Source: Pegea sp. RAD2-039
Taxonomy: Eukaryota > Chordata > Thaliacea > Salpida > Salpidae
NCBI GenBank assembly: GCA_034620365.1
Contig: JAQGEQ010000192.1
Location: forward strand, 2,103,001 to 2,167,000
Reading direction: 5' to 3'
Length of the DNA: 64,000 nt
Below the pieces are notes generated by a model, which was not told where the DNA came from, made no database searches, and saw nothing but the letters and a program-made list of their open reading frames with translations. The translations under genes were made by a program, and so were the position numbers. The stretch's first letter is position 1. Each line of letters begins with the position of its first letter. Shown here piece after piece: positions 25,001 through 35,878 of this stretch.

Positions 25001-25382
25001 TATTAACCGGAGCTGAAAGTCTCATTAATTATTAACAACCAGCTAAGTTCTAACATTTATTTATCAATAGGAAAAAGATCAAAAATGCAGCAAGCTTGTA
25101 AGACGAAGTAATCCTGCTAACTAATAGTTAACTTGGTTACTACAAAACTGATCGTGCGGACGACAAACCAGTGGCTTTGTTTTTATTTTTCAAGAATAAA
25201 TTTAATGAAGATATAATTAGATAAATAATGTTATCAATATTTGGAATAACTATTAATAATGACGGTTACTCCATGTATACTACAACATAACTTGCTTGAG
25301 TTTTATTAAAAGATCAGTTTACTTTAAAAATTCTTAGCAAGCACTAAGTTATATTTTTTTTTGATTAATTAATTGCAACATC
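22029..25382. other. Intergenic spacer
   Basis: No gene found. The segment just above 22028 would hold the phosphatase promoter or a missing signal-peptide exon: a TGA lies in frame about 15 bases upstream of the chosen ATG, so any further exon would need a splice acceptor between the two. The rest is A+T-rich without recognisable features. Confidence 0.45.
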
Positions 25383-26209
25383 TTTTAGTGTCAGGGTGTC
25401 TTGTACCGTTAGGACGGGTCAAATTTTTCTTAAAGTGGATTGAAGATTACTTATCAGCTAGAGCCAAACAAACTAGTGTTGAATTAAGTTGATCTTTATC
25501 TACTCCTAGTTAAGTCACCAGTGGTGTTTGTCAGGGTTCCGTTATGGGTCCCCTTCTCTTTTTAATCTTCATTAAAGACCTCATCAGAAGACTAGTAGCA
25601 CTTTATGATGTCAGTGTGTTTGTGCATGCAGATGGCAACATTTACTAGATTTGTATGCAGGAAGATCAATATTAAATACGATAGTTATAAACATCGTCTC
25701 AGCTTCTTAAATTTAGATACTTTAGAAATTTGACGGATTAAATACGACTTAATTCTTATTTCTAAAATTATCCACAATTTAGTTGACCTTCAATTCGAAG
25801 CTTTCTTTTCCATTAGTCCTTTCCTCAAGTTTTATCAAATCAGATGACACAGATTACATCTTAATAAACCTGTATCACCTGGTACATTGGTCAGATTAAA
25901 TTTTTTCTCATACCGCACAATTAGTATATCGAACCAGCTGCCATCAGACATTGTCATATTAGAATCACTCGTGCTGTTCAAACAGAAGTTGCCCCGTTAT
26001 AATATCGCCAACATTGTCATTTATAAACTGTGATTTTTTGTGTCTTTTTTATATTATTACCATTCTATGCAGTTGTTCACTGTTATATGGTTTAAGGTCT
26101 ACTGAAATGCCATGTGTTGCATCTTTTTCTTTATTTATTTTTAACTAAATAGATGTTATTTCTGAGATTTTGTGTTAGCGAGAGGTGCTCTTTTCAGGTA
26201 TTCTCCTTC
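25383..26209 (+). mobile_element. 5'-truncated, internally deleted copy of the CR1-like LINE
   Basis: Plus-strand copy of the element at 7439-10870. It starts within the RT (WIEDYLSA near 25440, GVCQGSVMGPLLFLIFIKDL near 25530-25590), keeps DVSVFVHADG, where the catalytic YTDD is already lost, and then jumps at about 25650-25680 to the C-terminal block (LNLDTLEI, FFSYRTISISNQL). It ends with the shared 3' terminus containing TTAGCGAGAGGTGCTC and CTCCTTC. Multiple stops show it is dead. It retains GSVMGP, where the copy near 8.5 kb has GFVLGP, so it preserves the more canonical residue there. Confidence 0.85.
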
Positions 26210-26986
26210 GAATTAATTTTCATAAATAGATAGAAAACATACTAAAATCTAAAATTTAATCCGTACAGCTTCGATTCATTTTAATTAAATACCTTCTACC
26301 ACTCTTATAAGTTTGGCTCATAGTCTTTTTAGCAGAATCGTTTGGTGCATTTAGTTAACTTGTTAGGCGCTTTAGTGATTAATAGTTGTTTAAGTTGTAT
26401 ACACTCTGGTATTTAATGCTGTAGTTGGTTGTCATGTTACATTGTAATTTAATAAATACTACATAATATAATAATATTCTTGTCCAGCAAAACGTTTCTT
26501 CAATTAGCAAATTTAACTTTTGGCCAAAACTTTTGATAATTGAAATACTCTATATCAGGATTCTGTAGCAAGTCTGGAGTTTAGCAGGCAGACGTTGGTA
26601 GTTTATGTTAGAAGCAACACAAAGTCAATAAGATTTTATATAAGTGTTAGTATATATCAACAGTTATATAATCACACAATATTCAGTTGACTAAAGAGCT
26701 TCCTATATTTTAATCAAAAGACTATTTCTTCATTGGCAATTAAATCATGTTCTAACAGAAAAATAATCAGCATCATTTGAGTGACCAAAATGTGGTAAAT
26801 AAAAAACAAAATTTATTTGTCAACTGAAACTATTGCAAAAACGAAAACTCATATAAAACATTTCAGCATATAATAACAAAAAAGACATTGAAAATAATCA
26901 TGAAATATTTTTCAATCACAGATATATGCTTAACTGAAATATTTTGGCAACTAGACATCATTTAACAAAAACTATGATTAAAGTAT
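26210..26986. other. Spacer and 3' flank of TDP2
   Basis: No gene seen. The part next to 26987 is the 3' UTR of the TDP2 gene, which is read on the minus strand. Confidence 0.45.
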
Positions 26987-27904
26987 TCAAATACTTTTTA
27001 ATGAAACAACCATTCCCCAGTGGTCAGAAGGAAAGAGACCACCGGCAACACGAGACTTCCCAATCAGAGAGATTCTTTTTGGTTTATACTTACACCCTAA
27101 ACTATCTGATATAGCTCTAATATAAACACGTTCAAATCTCAATCTAGCATTACCATTTTTTACTTGGTTATCATTTTGAGTAAGATCCCAAGTAAATGCA
27201 GAGTCTTTTGGTCTACCAATATCTTCCCATACATCAACTATATTTGACTTGAACATTTTGTTTTGACCATAAAATGATTTATATTCATAATCACGTAAAT
27301 TCGTGTCAGCACCAAAGATAACTAAATGATCAGAGGAATAGCTATTCATTTCATCAAAGACTTTTTTTAGTTGGGATAATCGTTCCTCAGATCCTGATTT
27401 TAAGCTTTCCAAATGAGATGTCATCAAGACTATTAGTTGGTCTTCTTTAATTGTTTCAATTTTAATTAATTTTCTTCCCTGTTTTGAGTTGGCAAATGGA
27501 ATAAATTCCAACTTTTGAACAGATAAAGAACTTTTTAGAGTAAGTATAACTACATAATAATCAATTGTGAATTCTTGAACATGAAAGTTATATTCTTTAC
27601 ACCCTTCTTTCATCATATTTAATGAAAAATTGACCATTTCTTGTAAAAATACTACATCTGGTTTAAGCAAATTAATTTCTTTTATTATACTTTCAGTTCT
27701 TTCTTTGAGATAGTCTGGTAAGAGCCCTTGTATATTCCATTCCAGTAATTTGAAACTTGGTCTTTCTATTTTCTTATCACAAAAATCTTCTTCAAGCATC
27801 TTAATAGCTTTTTGAAGATTATTTTCATTCAATTCAAGATAATACAAAGCAAGGTCTTTTGTTTTTAACTTGAAATGTGACATAAATTTACTAATGTTAT
27901 CCAT
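26987..27904 (-). CDS. TDP2: Tyrosyl-DNA phosphodiesterase 2
   Basis: A single uninterrupted frame of 305 residues. TDP2 hydrolyses 5'-phosphotyrosyl bonds left by abortive topoisomerase II and also acts on 5'-linked peptides at RNA ends. Residues about 8-42 (SHFKLKTKDLALYYL..NLQKAIKMLEED) fit the N-terminal UBA-like domain. The rest is an endonuclease/exonuclease/phosphatase fold with the catalytic blocks LLEWNIQG (N57), FLQEM (E89), TSHLES (H164), GADTNLRD (D200, N202) and PSDHWG (H295). I chose the ATG at 27904; an in-frame TTG upstream at 27922 is not a likely start. The coding region is intronless while other multi-domain genes here are split into many exons, so a retrocopy origin is possible, yet every catalytic block is intact. 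It is shorter than the vertebrate protein, mostly in the UBA-to-catalytic linker. Confidence 0.95.
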   Translation of the reverse strand: MDNISKFMSHFKLKTKDLALYYLELNENNLQKAIKMLEEDFCDKKIERPSFKLLEWNIQGLLPDYLKERTESIIKEINLLKPDVVFLQEMVNFSLNMMKEGCKEYNFHVQEFTIDYYVVILTLKSSLSVQKLEFIPFANSKQGRKLIKIETIKEDQLIVLMTSHLESLKSGSEERLSQLKKVFDEMNSYSSDHLVIFGADTNLRDYEYKSFYGQNKMFKSNIVDVWEDIGRPKDSAFTWDLTQNDNQVKNGNARLRFERVYIRAISDSLGCKYKPKRISLIGKSRVAGGLFPSDHWGMVVSLKSI

Positions 27905-29856
27905 AATTTTATGAACTATCAAAAAATCTATAAAAGTTTTTAATTATATATGCATTTACAAGTTACTGAATTCTTATTTATTTAAAATTGCTATAAAACT
28001 TATATTTAATCTATAAATATAGATTAGTAAATAATGAACAGTTTTTATGAAAAAATGACATATATCACAATATTTAGTCTATTAATGATAAAAGAACAAT
28101 TTTAATACAACTAAGAAAAATTGTTATGATTATTTACATAAACTTATAAAATAAACTATGAATTAAGTTAAGAAAAATATATTATCAAAAATAATTATTT
28201 TATTTATTATACATATACTTTCTAATACCAGCTTCAAAATATAACGTAAAAAAATAAAATATAAATTAGTATTATACAATTATAAGCTTAATTTAAATGC
28301 AAAAAAGATATAGACTAGCAAACACGTTAAAGAATACTCATGGTTTGCTTTCAAGTAGCACGCGGTACCAACACGTTCTAAATATTATCAGTTCTGACCA
28401 GAAAGTCGTTTTGGTAATCAAATAAAACATTTTCAAATAGTTTTTTATTTGCTGCTGATTCCTATTTTTAGAATAAAAATCTTTACCTTTTTGCTTTTTT
28501 TTTATTCATTTTTAAAGTCTTTTTCTGCATCTGTTCGTTATATACGAATATATTAGAGTTCAAAACCACCATCTACAGCTTATAACTCATTTTTTATATA
28601 CGGATGTAATAGAAATAAATTAGAAATTGTTAACGGTAGTACTGAATGCTGATAAATGACAAACAGATTTTCTATCAGTTTGTTTGCACAAAATTATTGC
28701 TTTAATAAATAGTAAGCCGTAATATATAATAAGATTAACAAGAAAGGCAACTTAAACAGCCCAATGCATATCATACGACAATTTGCAGAACTGAAATAAT
28801 GATCAGTAGAAGTGAAATAGTAAACAGCAGAAACTTGTTATAAATATCCTAAATTACTCTTAAACACAAACAAGGTTAATTTTTGTTAATCTGGAATCAA
28901 ATTTGAAATTACAGTAACTAAAACTATAAAAAAATTTTCTTAAAAGATCAAGAGATAATATGAGTCAAAAAATTAAAGTTTTTAAAGATCGTTTAAGTTT
29001 TACAGGAATTATTTCATAGTCTAAGAGCGATTTAATCAATAACCTTCAAAGGTCTTTTGTTGCATGAGCAAGCTATGTTTCTGGTTTAGTTTGTTAAACT
29101 GACGTGCATCATCATTAAACCCCTGTTGTAATTAAAAACTTTTAAATCTATAATTTTAATTTATTATTATTTGTATAACTATAAAATTGTAATTTAGCAA
29201 ACTTATACTGGTAAATAACAGTTTTCATTAAAATATGAATTAATTTTGCAAATACTTAGCAACCGAATAATGGAAAAAGTTAGATATAAAGATACAGGCC
29301 AGTTCTATTATTGATTTCAAATATTGTTGGACAATTTGTGAGACAAAAAATATGTAAATATCAGCAGGTTGACGTTTACGCATCTTACGTTTGTTATTAC
29401 CACTACTAGATGAAGGACTTCAAATCAAACAAATCAATATCGTTAAGTTGAGGTAGATAAGACTATTAATTTACAACCAAGGAATAGTAACAAAAGCGAA
29501 ATAAATTTGTTGTTTTTGTATAAATGTAGTTTTCTGATATATGAAGGTATGGAAGTTTTAGCCGCTAATGTAAATCCAATTATTTTATAAAATCTAATTT
29601 TCTGTTAGAGCTGGTAACTAAATAGTATAGTGTTTAGCATCAAATAATTGCTCATATCAATTTAAATTTAGTCTTATAATTCTTATAATAAGGCAAAACA
29701 CAATAAATGTCAACTTAAAAAAAAGAAAATAATTCAAAAAAAGAGCAAAAATAATTTGTGGACTTTTATTAGTTAAATAAGATTCGATGTTCAACTCTAC
29801 ATTTGAAACTACTGATAAATAAGGACACTGTAATTAGCTACAACCAAATAATGACC
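27905..29856. other. Intergenic spacer between TDP2 and RIOK3
   Basis: A+T-rich with no recognisable gene. It holds the TDP2 promoter (left part) and the RIOK3 3' UTR (right part); both genes are read leftwards. No TATA-like or CCAAT element stands out. Confidence 0.45.
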
Positions 29857-32800
29857 TCAGGCAGTTTCTTTATGCAAACTTTCACAACAACGATTTCGTT
29901 TCATTGCATGTTCATGAGATTCACGTTGAATTTCTTCCATCCTGATGATAAACTCCTGTTCATCGTCTACTGAGAGGTCATAGCTACAAAAATCGATTCC
30001 AAATTAGATAAAAAGCTAAAAAATAATCACAAACTTACCCAGAAACCAAATTGAAAAGCTCAAGTGGTAAAAGAACGTTTTGAACGTTCAACTTTTGGAA
30101 GAATTTTGAGATATTTTTGCAATCTCTTAAAAGAAACTCAAGTGCATTTGGATGGTTAGGCTCAACTGATTGACTTACATCAATAACCCAAACCTACAGA
30201 AAGTTTCAAATATAAATATGAAGTAATGATGATAATATGTTAAGATGACATTTAGAGGTTAGCTTTCAGTAAACAACAAATTAAAAAATTGCTTCAACAG
30301 ATGTTATTTCAAGTTCAGTAAATAGAAAGCAATTTCAAGGCAATGAAAACAACTTGTTCCTTATTGTAATATCACCGAATATACAAAGATACTAAAGAAA
30401 ACTGAATACAATCGAAAAATGATTTTCTATTGACTATTTTAAACATACAAAAAACATTTGTCCAACAATTAAACTCAGATTAAGAAACCAAATTCTCCTA
30501 TTTTGATTTTTTCAAAAGTTATATGTGATGATGCAAAAGTAAATAATAGAAAAATTGACTTTGGTGACTTATTAAACTGATTTTGACTTTTAACAAATTA
30601 CCTTATTATTATGCCACAGCAAATTATATTCATTTAGATCGCCATGAACTAAATTACATTTGTGATACATTTTCTTCATGATATCTACAACCTGAAACAT
30701 CAAAAAAATATTATTTGCTTCTAAAATTGATGATTGAAAATAAAGAAGTAGGAATTACCTGATTATAAGCTGATGTTTGTTGCGCTTGAGATAGTTGAGC
30801 TGCTTTTAATTGAGGAGCAGATTTATTTTGGTTGCCAATGAAAGACATCACTAAGACATGCTTCCTCAGAAGAATCACTCTTGGGCAAGGGATCTCTGCT
30901 TGCTTGATACGCTGTAGATTGTACATCTCTTTTTCTGCCCACATATAAGTAATTTTTCGATCCGTTAGTTTCTTGTAACGATTTTTGAAGCGGAAGTCAT
31001 CTTTAATGTATTTATCTCGACATCGATACGCAGCCAAAGTTGTTTGATAAACCTTAAAACATTTGAAATTGGTTTAATTTACTAAAATGTAGATAAATTT
31101 GCATCATCAAATTAAGTTTGTAGAAAAATCTCTTTTGTTTTATCAAAATAATCAAAATAACGAATTCAGAAAATAATTTATTAAACCTTAATAGCGAGTT
31201 CTTTGGGAATGTCGCTAGGAAAGAAATCAAAACCATTTTTATTTCCGCGTAAAACAGTTTTTGTGTTGTCAGTTGCTTCTACTACGTCACCACCATCAGC
31301 ATGCAACACTACTGCCTCTTTACCTTTGCTGATCACACCATTAACTTCATTTATAAACCCTCTATCTACGATTCGACTTAGGATTAGTTTTGTTTTGTCA
31401 TCAAGAGCGTGCATAGTCGTTGAAGTATCTTTATTTTCCCGATTTTTTGAAGATCTGTGCAAAAAAGGAAAAAGTTTTAAAAAATTAATCTTCAAAATTG
31501 GAAAAAGTGAGTAATATGTTAGCTGGTGTACATGGAAAGCCAGCAGCAACGATGTGATTAAAAAGGAATCCATTTGTTAATTTTTATTTGTTTCATAATA
31601 AATTAAATTACTTCCAACCACTAATAAAACTACCTCTGTTGGTCTGAGTAAGCATGTCTTTTCAAACTGTTGTAGTTTTTGTTCGATAACAATAAATCCA
31701 TTCCTCTAGTATCACCAGTTAGAAAATCAGGAGGCATTGAGTCTTCTAGCTTTGCAGTATTTTTTCTACCATTGATTTCAGAATCATGTTTAGTAACAAC
31801 TTCATTACCAAACTTCGTGTAACCTGTGAAGCAATTGAAAGAAATATATAAATCAGATAAATAAAAAAGTTTTATCTAAGTTAAAATTTGTTCATCAGAA
31901 AAGTTTCAGATTGGTTTTATCTGATATGATAAGTTTGATCTAACCTTTTTTGTTGAAGGTCATTTTGTGAGCTCCTTCTGAATTTATTTCTTCTTTTGGA
32001 AGCAAATAAAATTCATCATCTTCATCATCACTTATAGAATCTTCTTGGAACATTTCATCAGTTTTATATTTTTCAAAACTTATTTGAACCTAAAATAGAA
32101 AATTAATTAAAATATTATTTGATATTTCCTTTTCTAAAAAGCTGAACAATATATCTCACTTTACAATTTTTATTAATATGATTTTCTTGTTTTTTTAAAT
32201 AAGAATTATATTCCATATCAAAATTTGCTTGTAACATTTGAGCCAAAACAGCATCATTACTAGTATCTTCTTCAGCAGTTTCTGTGGTAGAAACATCTAA
32301 AAAAATATCAAAATTTAACAAAAATCTCTGCAATAATTTATTCAAAGTTCAAAAATTAAATTCTTATATATAAAAATTATCTAATTTTCTCAAAATGATA
32401 AATTTTATGGCTATAAAAGATATAAACATGATCATATTGCTTTTTTAATGATTCACTTAATTTATTTATTTATTTTACAACTGGTTTGATAGTCACACAT
32501 GTTCATTGAGAACTTATTTTTATGATATTTTCATTTTTATATCATTCAATCAAAATACTTTCCAAAAATTTTTGTTGGGATTAATCATAAAGATATTTAA
32601 GTTGAAAATATCAAGATGAAAAATTAATAAAGTTACAAAACTACAAAATCAATATAAACAAATTGTAACCTCTTTCCACAAGATTTATAAAAAATATACT
32701 CTTAAATCTAATTCAATTTTTTAAATCTTGTGAAATATACTAAATACTAATCTTATTATATAATTAGTTTATAATTTTCAAAGAGTTGAATATCAAAAAT

Positions 32801-33536
32801 AGTATTGATAAAAATATTGTAAACTTTAAAGTAAAATCCAAGAAGTAAATTGTTGTGACCAGAGATATAGGGTTATACTAAGTGTCATAGCACTGGTCAT
32901 GGATTTTTAAGGTAAAAGTTTACTTTATATCTTAAATTGTATGATCTACATCAGATATGAACTAGATCTTACTCTTTATCTATAGCACATATTGTACATC
33001 CAGACATAGAAGACTAATAAAAGTATATCAATCCTTTTGCCATAAGATTTCAAATTAAAATTTGTTTAACAATCATTCACAGGTTAAAAAATCTATTGTT
33101 CAGTTATTAAAACTTCAACAAAAAGTTTAAGATACTTAAAACTATCTCATTTACATTTAAACTACAAAATAATTCAAATTTAGCATATAATACTACGAAT
33201 ATATATATACTGCAACAGAAAAATAAAATTTCATCTTTAAAAATCAACTTGCTAGATAAAAGATCTCAGACGCTTTTAATTACCTTGTGAACTGCTTGCT
33301 TGTTGATCTTCAACTGGCTGAACAGTTTCAGTAGTATCATGAACATGTAGCTCATTTGCTAGTTGTTCACTCATCACTTCTTCAAATGGTGTTATCTTAT
33401 GAATGTAGGAGAGAGAAGATGCACTATGATTGCCCCAAGGACTGTTAGGAGGAGTTTTACAAAAACTTGAAGTTGATCTAAGATTAGAATTAGATGTAAT
33501 ATCTAAGGGTTTGGTTTTATTTCTTGAATTATTCAT
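29857..33536 (-). CDS. RIOK3: Atypical serine/threonine kinase RIO3
   Basis: Nine exons: 33536-33284, 32296-32160, 32089-31945, 31823-31634, 31454-31187, 31052-30759, 30691-30602, 30193-30039, 29983-29857; phases agree, 552 residues (human about 519). RIOK3 is an atypical kinase linked to 40S ribosome maturation and innate signalling. RIOK3 rather than RIOK1/2 is shown by the N-terminal LAQMLQANFDMEYN block, by VQISFEKYKTDE, LSNKNYNSLKRHAYS and KYIKDDFRFKNRYKKL. Kinase residues: nucleotide loop ISKGKEAVVLHA, catalytic lysine ELAIK (K331, last codon of exon 5), WAEKEMYNLQRI, hinge HVLVMSFIG, catalytic loop VHGDLNEYN (D447, N452) and metal-binding VIDVSQS (D464). The loop differs from the HADLSEYN I expect in the family at two positions, A to G and S to N. 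Intron 1 is about 990 bp and otherwise empty. Confidence 0.95.
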
Positions 33537-34499
33537 TGTTTAAAAGGATTTTTTAAACAGATATCTTCTGAAAAATAGCACTTTTTCGACAAAATTTATA
33601 CAACTTTTTTTTAAGTATGCGAAATATAATCAGATTGGACGGGGTTCATATTAAAATACACGACATACATATAATTATGTAAAAATAGTCAACATCATCA
33701 TCAAGTTTTTTATTTATGACTAGAATGTACTTTTAAAAACTTGCGCTACTCAAAACCAACTTTTTGATAAACGTTTTTGAAGTTGGAATTAAAGCCCATT
33801 TAGTATCATTTAATATCACATATTAAAAATTATTCAAATTAAGTATAAGGTGTTAAACTTTCGGAAAAAAATGTTTAATCTAGTTATAAGTAAAATAATC
33901 TTTGCTGATTTTATATTTCTAAAAATGGAAAAAAAAAACGATAATTACTTTAACTGTTTATAACTTAATATATTCTTCAAACTATTTAAACCTAAAATTT
34001 ATTTGTTAAAGATCAAAACCTTAGTCATTATATAAGAAATAAACTTATAATTGTAGTTGATAAAGTCAGCACCATCTCTAGCTTTCCAACAACCTTTTTT
34101 CAAACCTTATTTAGGGGACATGACTTGAGAAAAAGTTAGGTGGACTTACACCATTAAACTATTTTAGCTACAGTAAGCAATGTTAAAGAATTTTGAGATT
34201 AGCGATTTTTATGCTTTTCAAATAGTGACAAAGCTAAATTATGATCCTAAATCTAAGTATTGAAACAGGTTATATTTTGTATGTTACTAATCATTTGTTT
34301 ATTTATGAATTTAATGTCTTATTATTATCTTATTTTTTATAAGGTAAATTCGGTTTTTAATGCAATGCTGCCTAATTTATATCAATTTCTTCATTGTCTG
34401 CAGCTTTTGGTATTCTTTATTAATATTATGAGAAATTTAGGTTATGAGAAACAAAAAATTTGTAATCCATTAGCCTAAATGTCATTGTTAAAAGTAGTA
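33537..34499. other. Intergenic spacer
   Basis: Contains the RIOK3 promoter at its left end. The plus frame at 34260-34478 (72 codons, hydrophobic, A+T-rich) has no domain and no codon bias; I see no gene. Confidence 0.45.
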
Positions 34500-34690
34500 T
34501 ATGTCGCCGAGTGGTTGATCTGAAGAGTGAGAATGGTTCAGGGAGAGGCTGTCCTCTACTATTAGGCAAAAAGGAATTATGCCTGATAACTTTCTTCCAT
34601 CCACTGCTTCCGTTAAGAAAAGCTTAGCCAAAAAAGTTAGAATGTGCCTCATGACTACTACCGAATGACTACTGTTTATGACTATAAATA
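34500..34690 (+). repeat. Possible tRNA-related SINE
   Basis: A G+C-richer island within A+T-rich spacer. It opens with GTCGCCGAGTGGTTGATCTG, which resembles the D-arm/box A region of class II (Leu/Ser) tRNAs, followed by GGTTCAGGGAG, a partial box B. A small hairpin (AGGCA..TGCCT) follows near 34563-34582. No complete cloverleaf can be folded, so it is not a functional tRNA. A tRNA-derived SINE is the best guess, resting on one copy. Confidence 0.35.
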
Positions 34691-35655
34691 TTTTAATAAA
34701 TTACCGAATCTTATTGAATCTTAACTCAAAGTTTTAGGTAAATATTTAACTTATAAGAAAGCTAAAGCACCCGATTTTTTTCAAGTTTTACGAAATTAAA
34801 CAACTTTTCTATTTATATTTGTTACACTGTTTTCTATAGCTGATACATAGCAGTAATAGTTTGCATTTGATAATAAATATTCTTATCATCATCTAGGGAA
34901 AATTTAGTACCTCAAAAGTAAAAATAAATAAAAGTAAAAATTATAAACTTTAAATCATAAAATTATTTTCTTTCAAATCTGTTCAATTTTTTCACTCATG
35001 TTAGTTTTTTATTAAAATATTAAATTACTCTGTTTATAATTTTGATCACCTTTAAACCAAAAACTTATAAACTTTTAATTGATTAAAAATATTTTGATAA
35101 TACTCATTAAATTTCCATTAATACTTTTGTAAGGCTGTCGAGCTAAAACATAGCTTTTTGTAGTTTTGTCGGCTAATTATTTGCACACGTATATTCAGAA
35201 CTATTTATCATTAAATTTCTGTCAATAATTTTAACTTTAGCTGTAGTAAAATGTAACAAATAGGTATTAAAAAATGTTTTTAATGTTAAGTCAGTTTATT
35301 TGTTTACTACAGTTCATTCCAAACAAGTTTTCTTTTAAAAAAGAAAAAGATTATTTAATGAAATTATTTCAAGCGCTGATTTCTGTCTTTTTCAGAAGAA
35401 TATTTGTAATCTCTTATTTATATAAAAATAACTAGTAAGATAAAAGAAATCTATACAGAAGTATCCTATCCTTAAAAAACTTGTCATAACTTTCAGATAT
35501 TAGGTTATTATCAAACTATGTTAAATTAGAAGTTATTTATTTTATTCAAAGCATCACAGCAGATGTCAAATTCTTTTAGCAAACACAAAACAATATAAGC
35601 ATGAAAGATAGTGAGAAGATCTAAAGTACCACAATTTAGGAAAATTGATTAAAAA
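34691..35655. other. Intergenic spacer
   Basis: A+T-rich, no gene or clear repeat seen. Confidence 0.45.
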
Positions 35656-35878
35656 AATAAAAACACTGCAAAGGCATATATAACTTTAATTTATTTATTC
35701 AATCCGTGGCTGCGATTTACAAATTCGAGAGCTCGAATAGCGAGTATGGTGAGCTGGATAGAATTAAGCAGAATTGCCCCCGAACACTAGACCACAATGC
35801 AGCTTCCAACTTCATATCGTCAACCATCTCTAGCCTCCCTGTGGCTGGATTACAGGCACACGCCACAAAGCCCGGTTC
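35656..35878 (-). ncRNA. 7SL (SRP) RNA Alu-domain-like sequence
   Basis: On the minus strand the first 50 bases align to the 5' Alu domain of 7SL RNA: CCGGGC, GTGGCGTGTGCCTGTAATCC (35863-35844) and GGGAGGCT match with about 80% identity by eye. The following 40 bases still track 7SL loosely (GAAGTT..AGCTGC..CGGG). The SRP54/SRP19-binding S domain, with its GGAAAC and GGAGCA tetraloop region, is absent; instead a weak match to the 7SL 3' arm (TTTGTAAATCGCAGCCAC) follows, then runs of T at about 35668-35653 that could end Pol III transcription. Length is about 220 nt against about 300 for 7SL. It could be a 7SL pseudogene, a 7SL-derived SINE analogous to Alu, or a very divergent SRP RNA; the first two are likelier. 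Confidence 0.6.
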
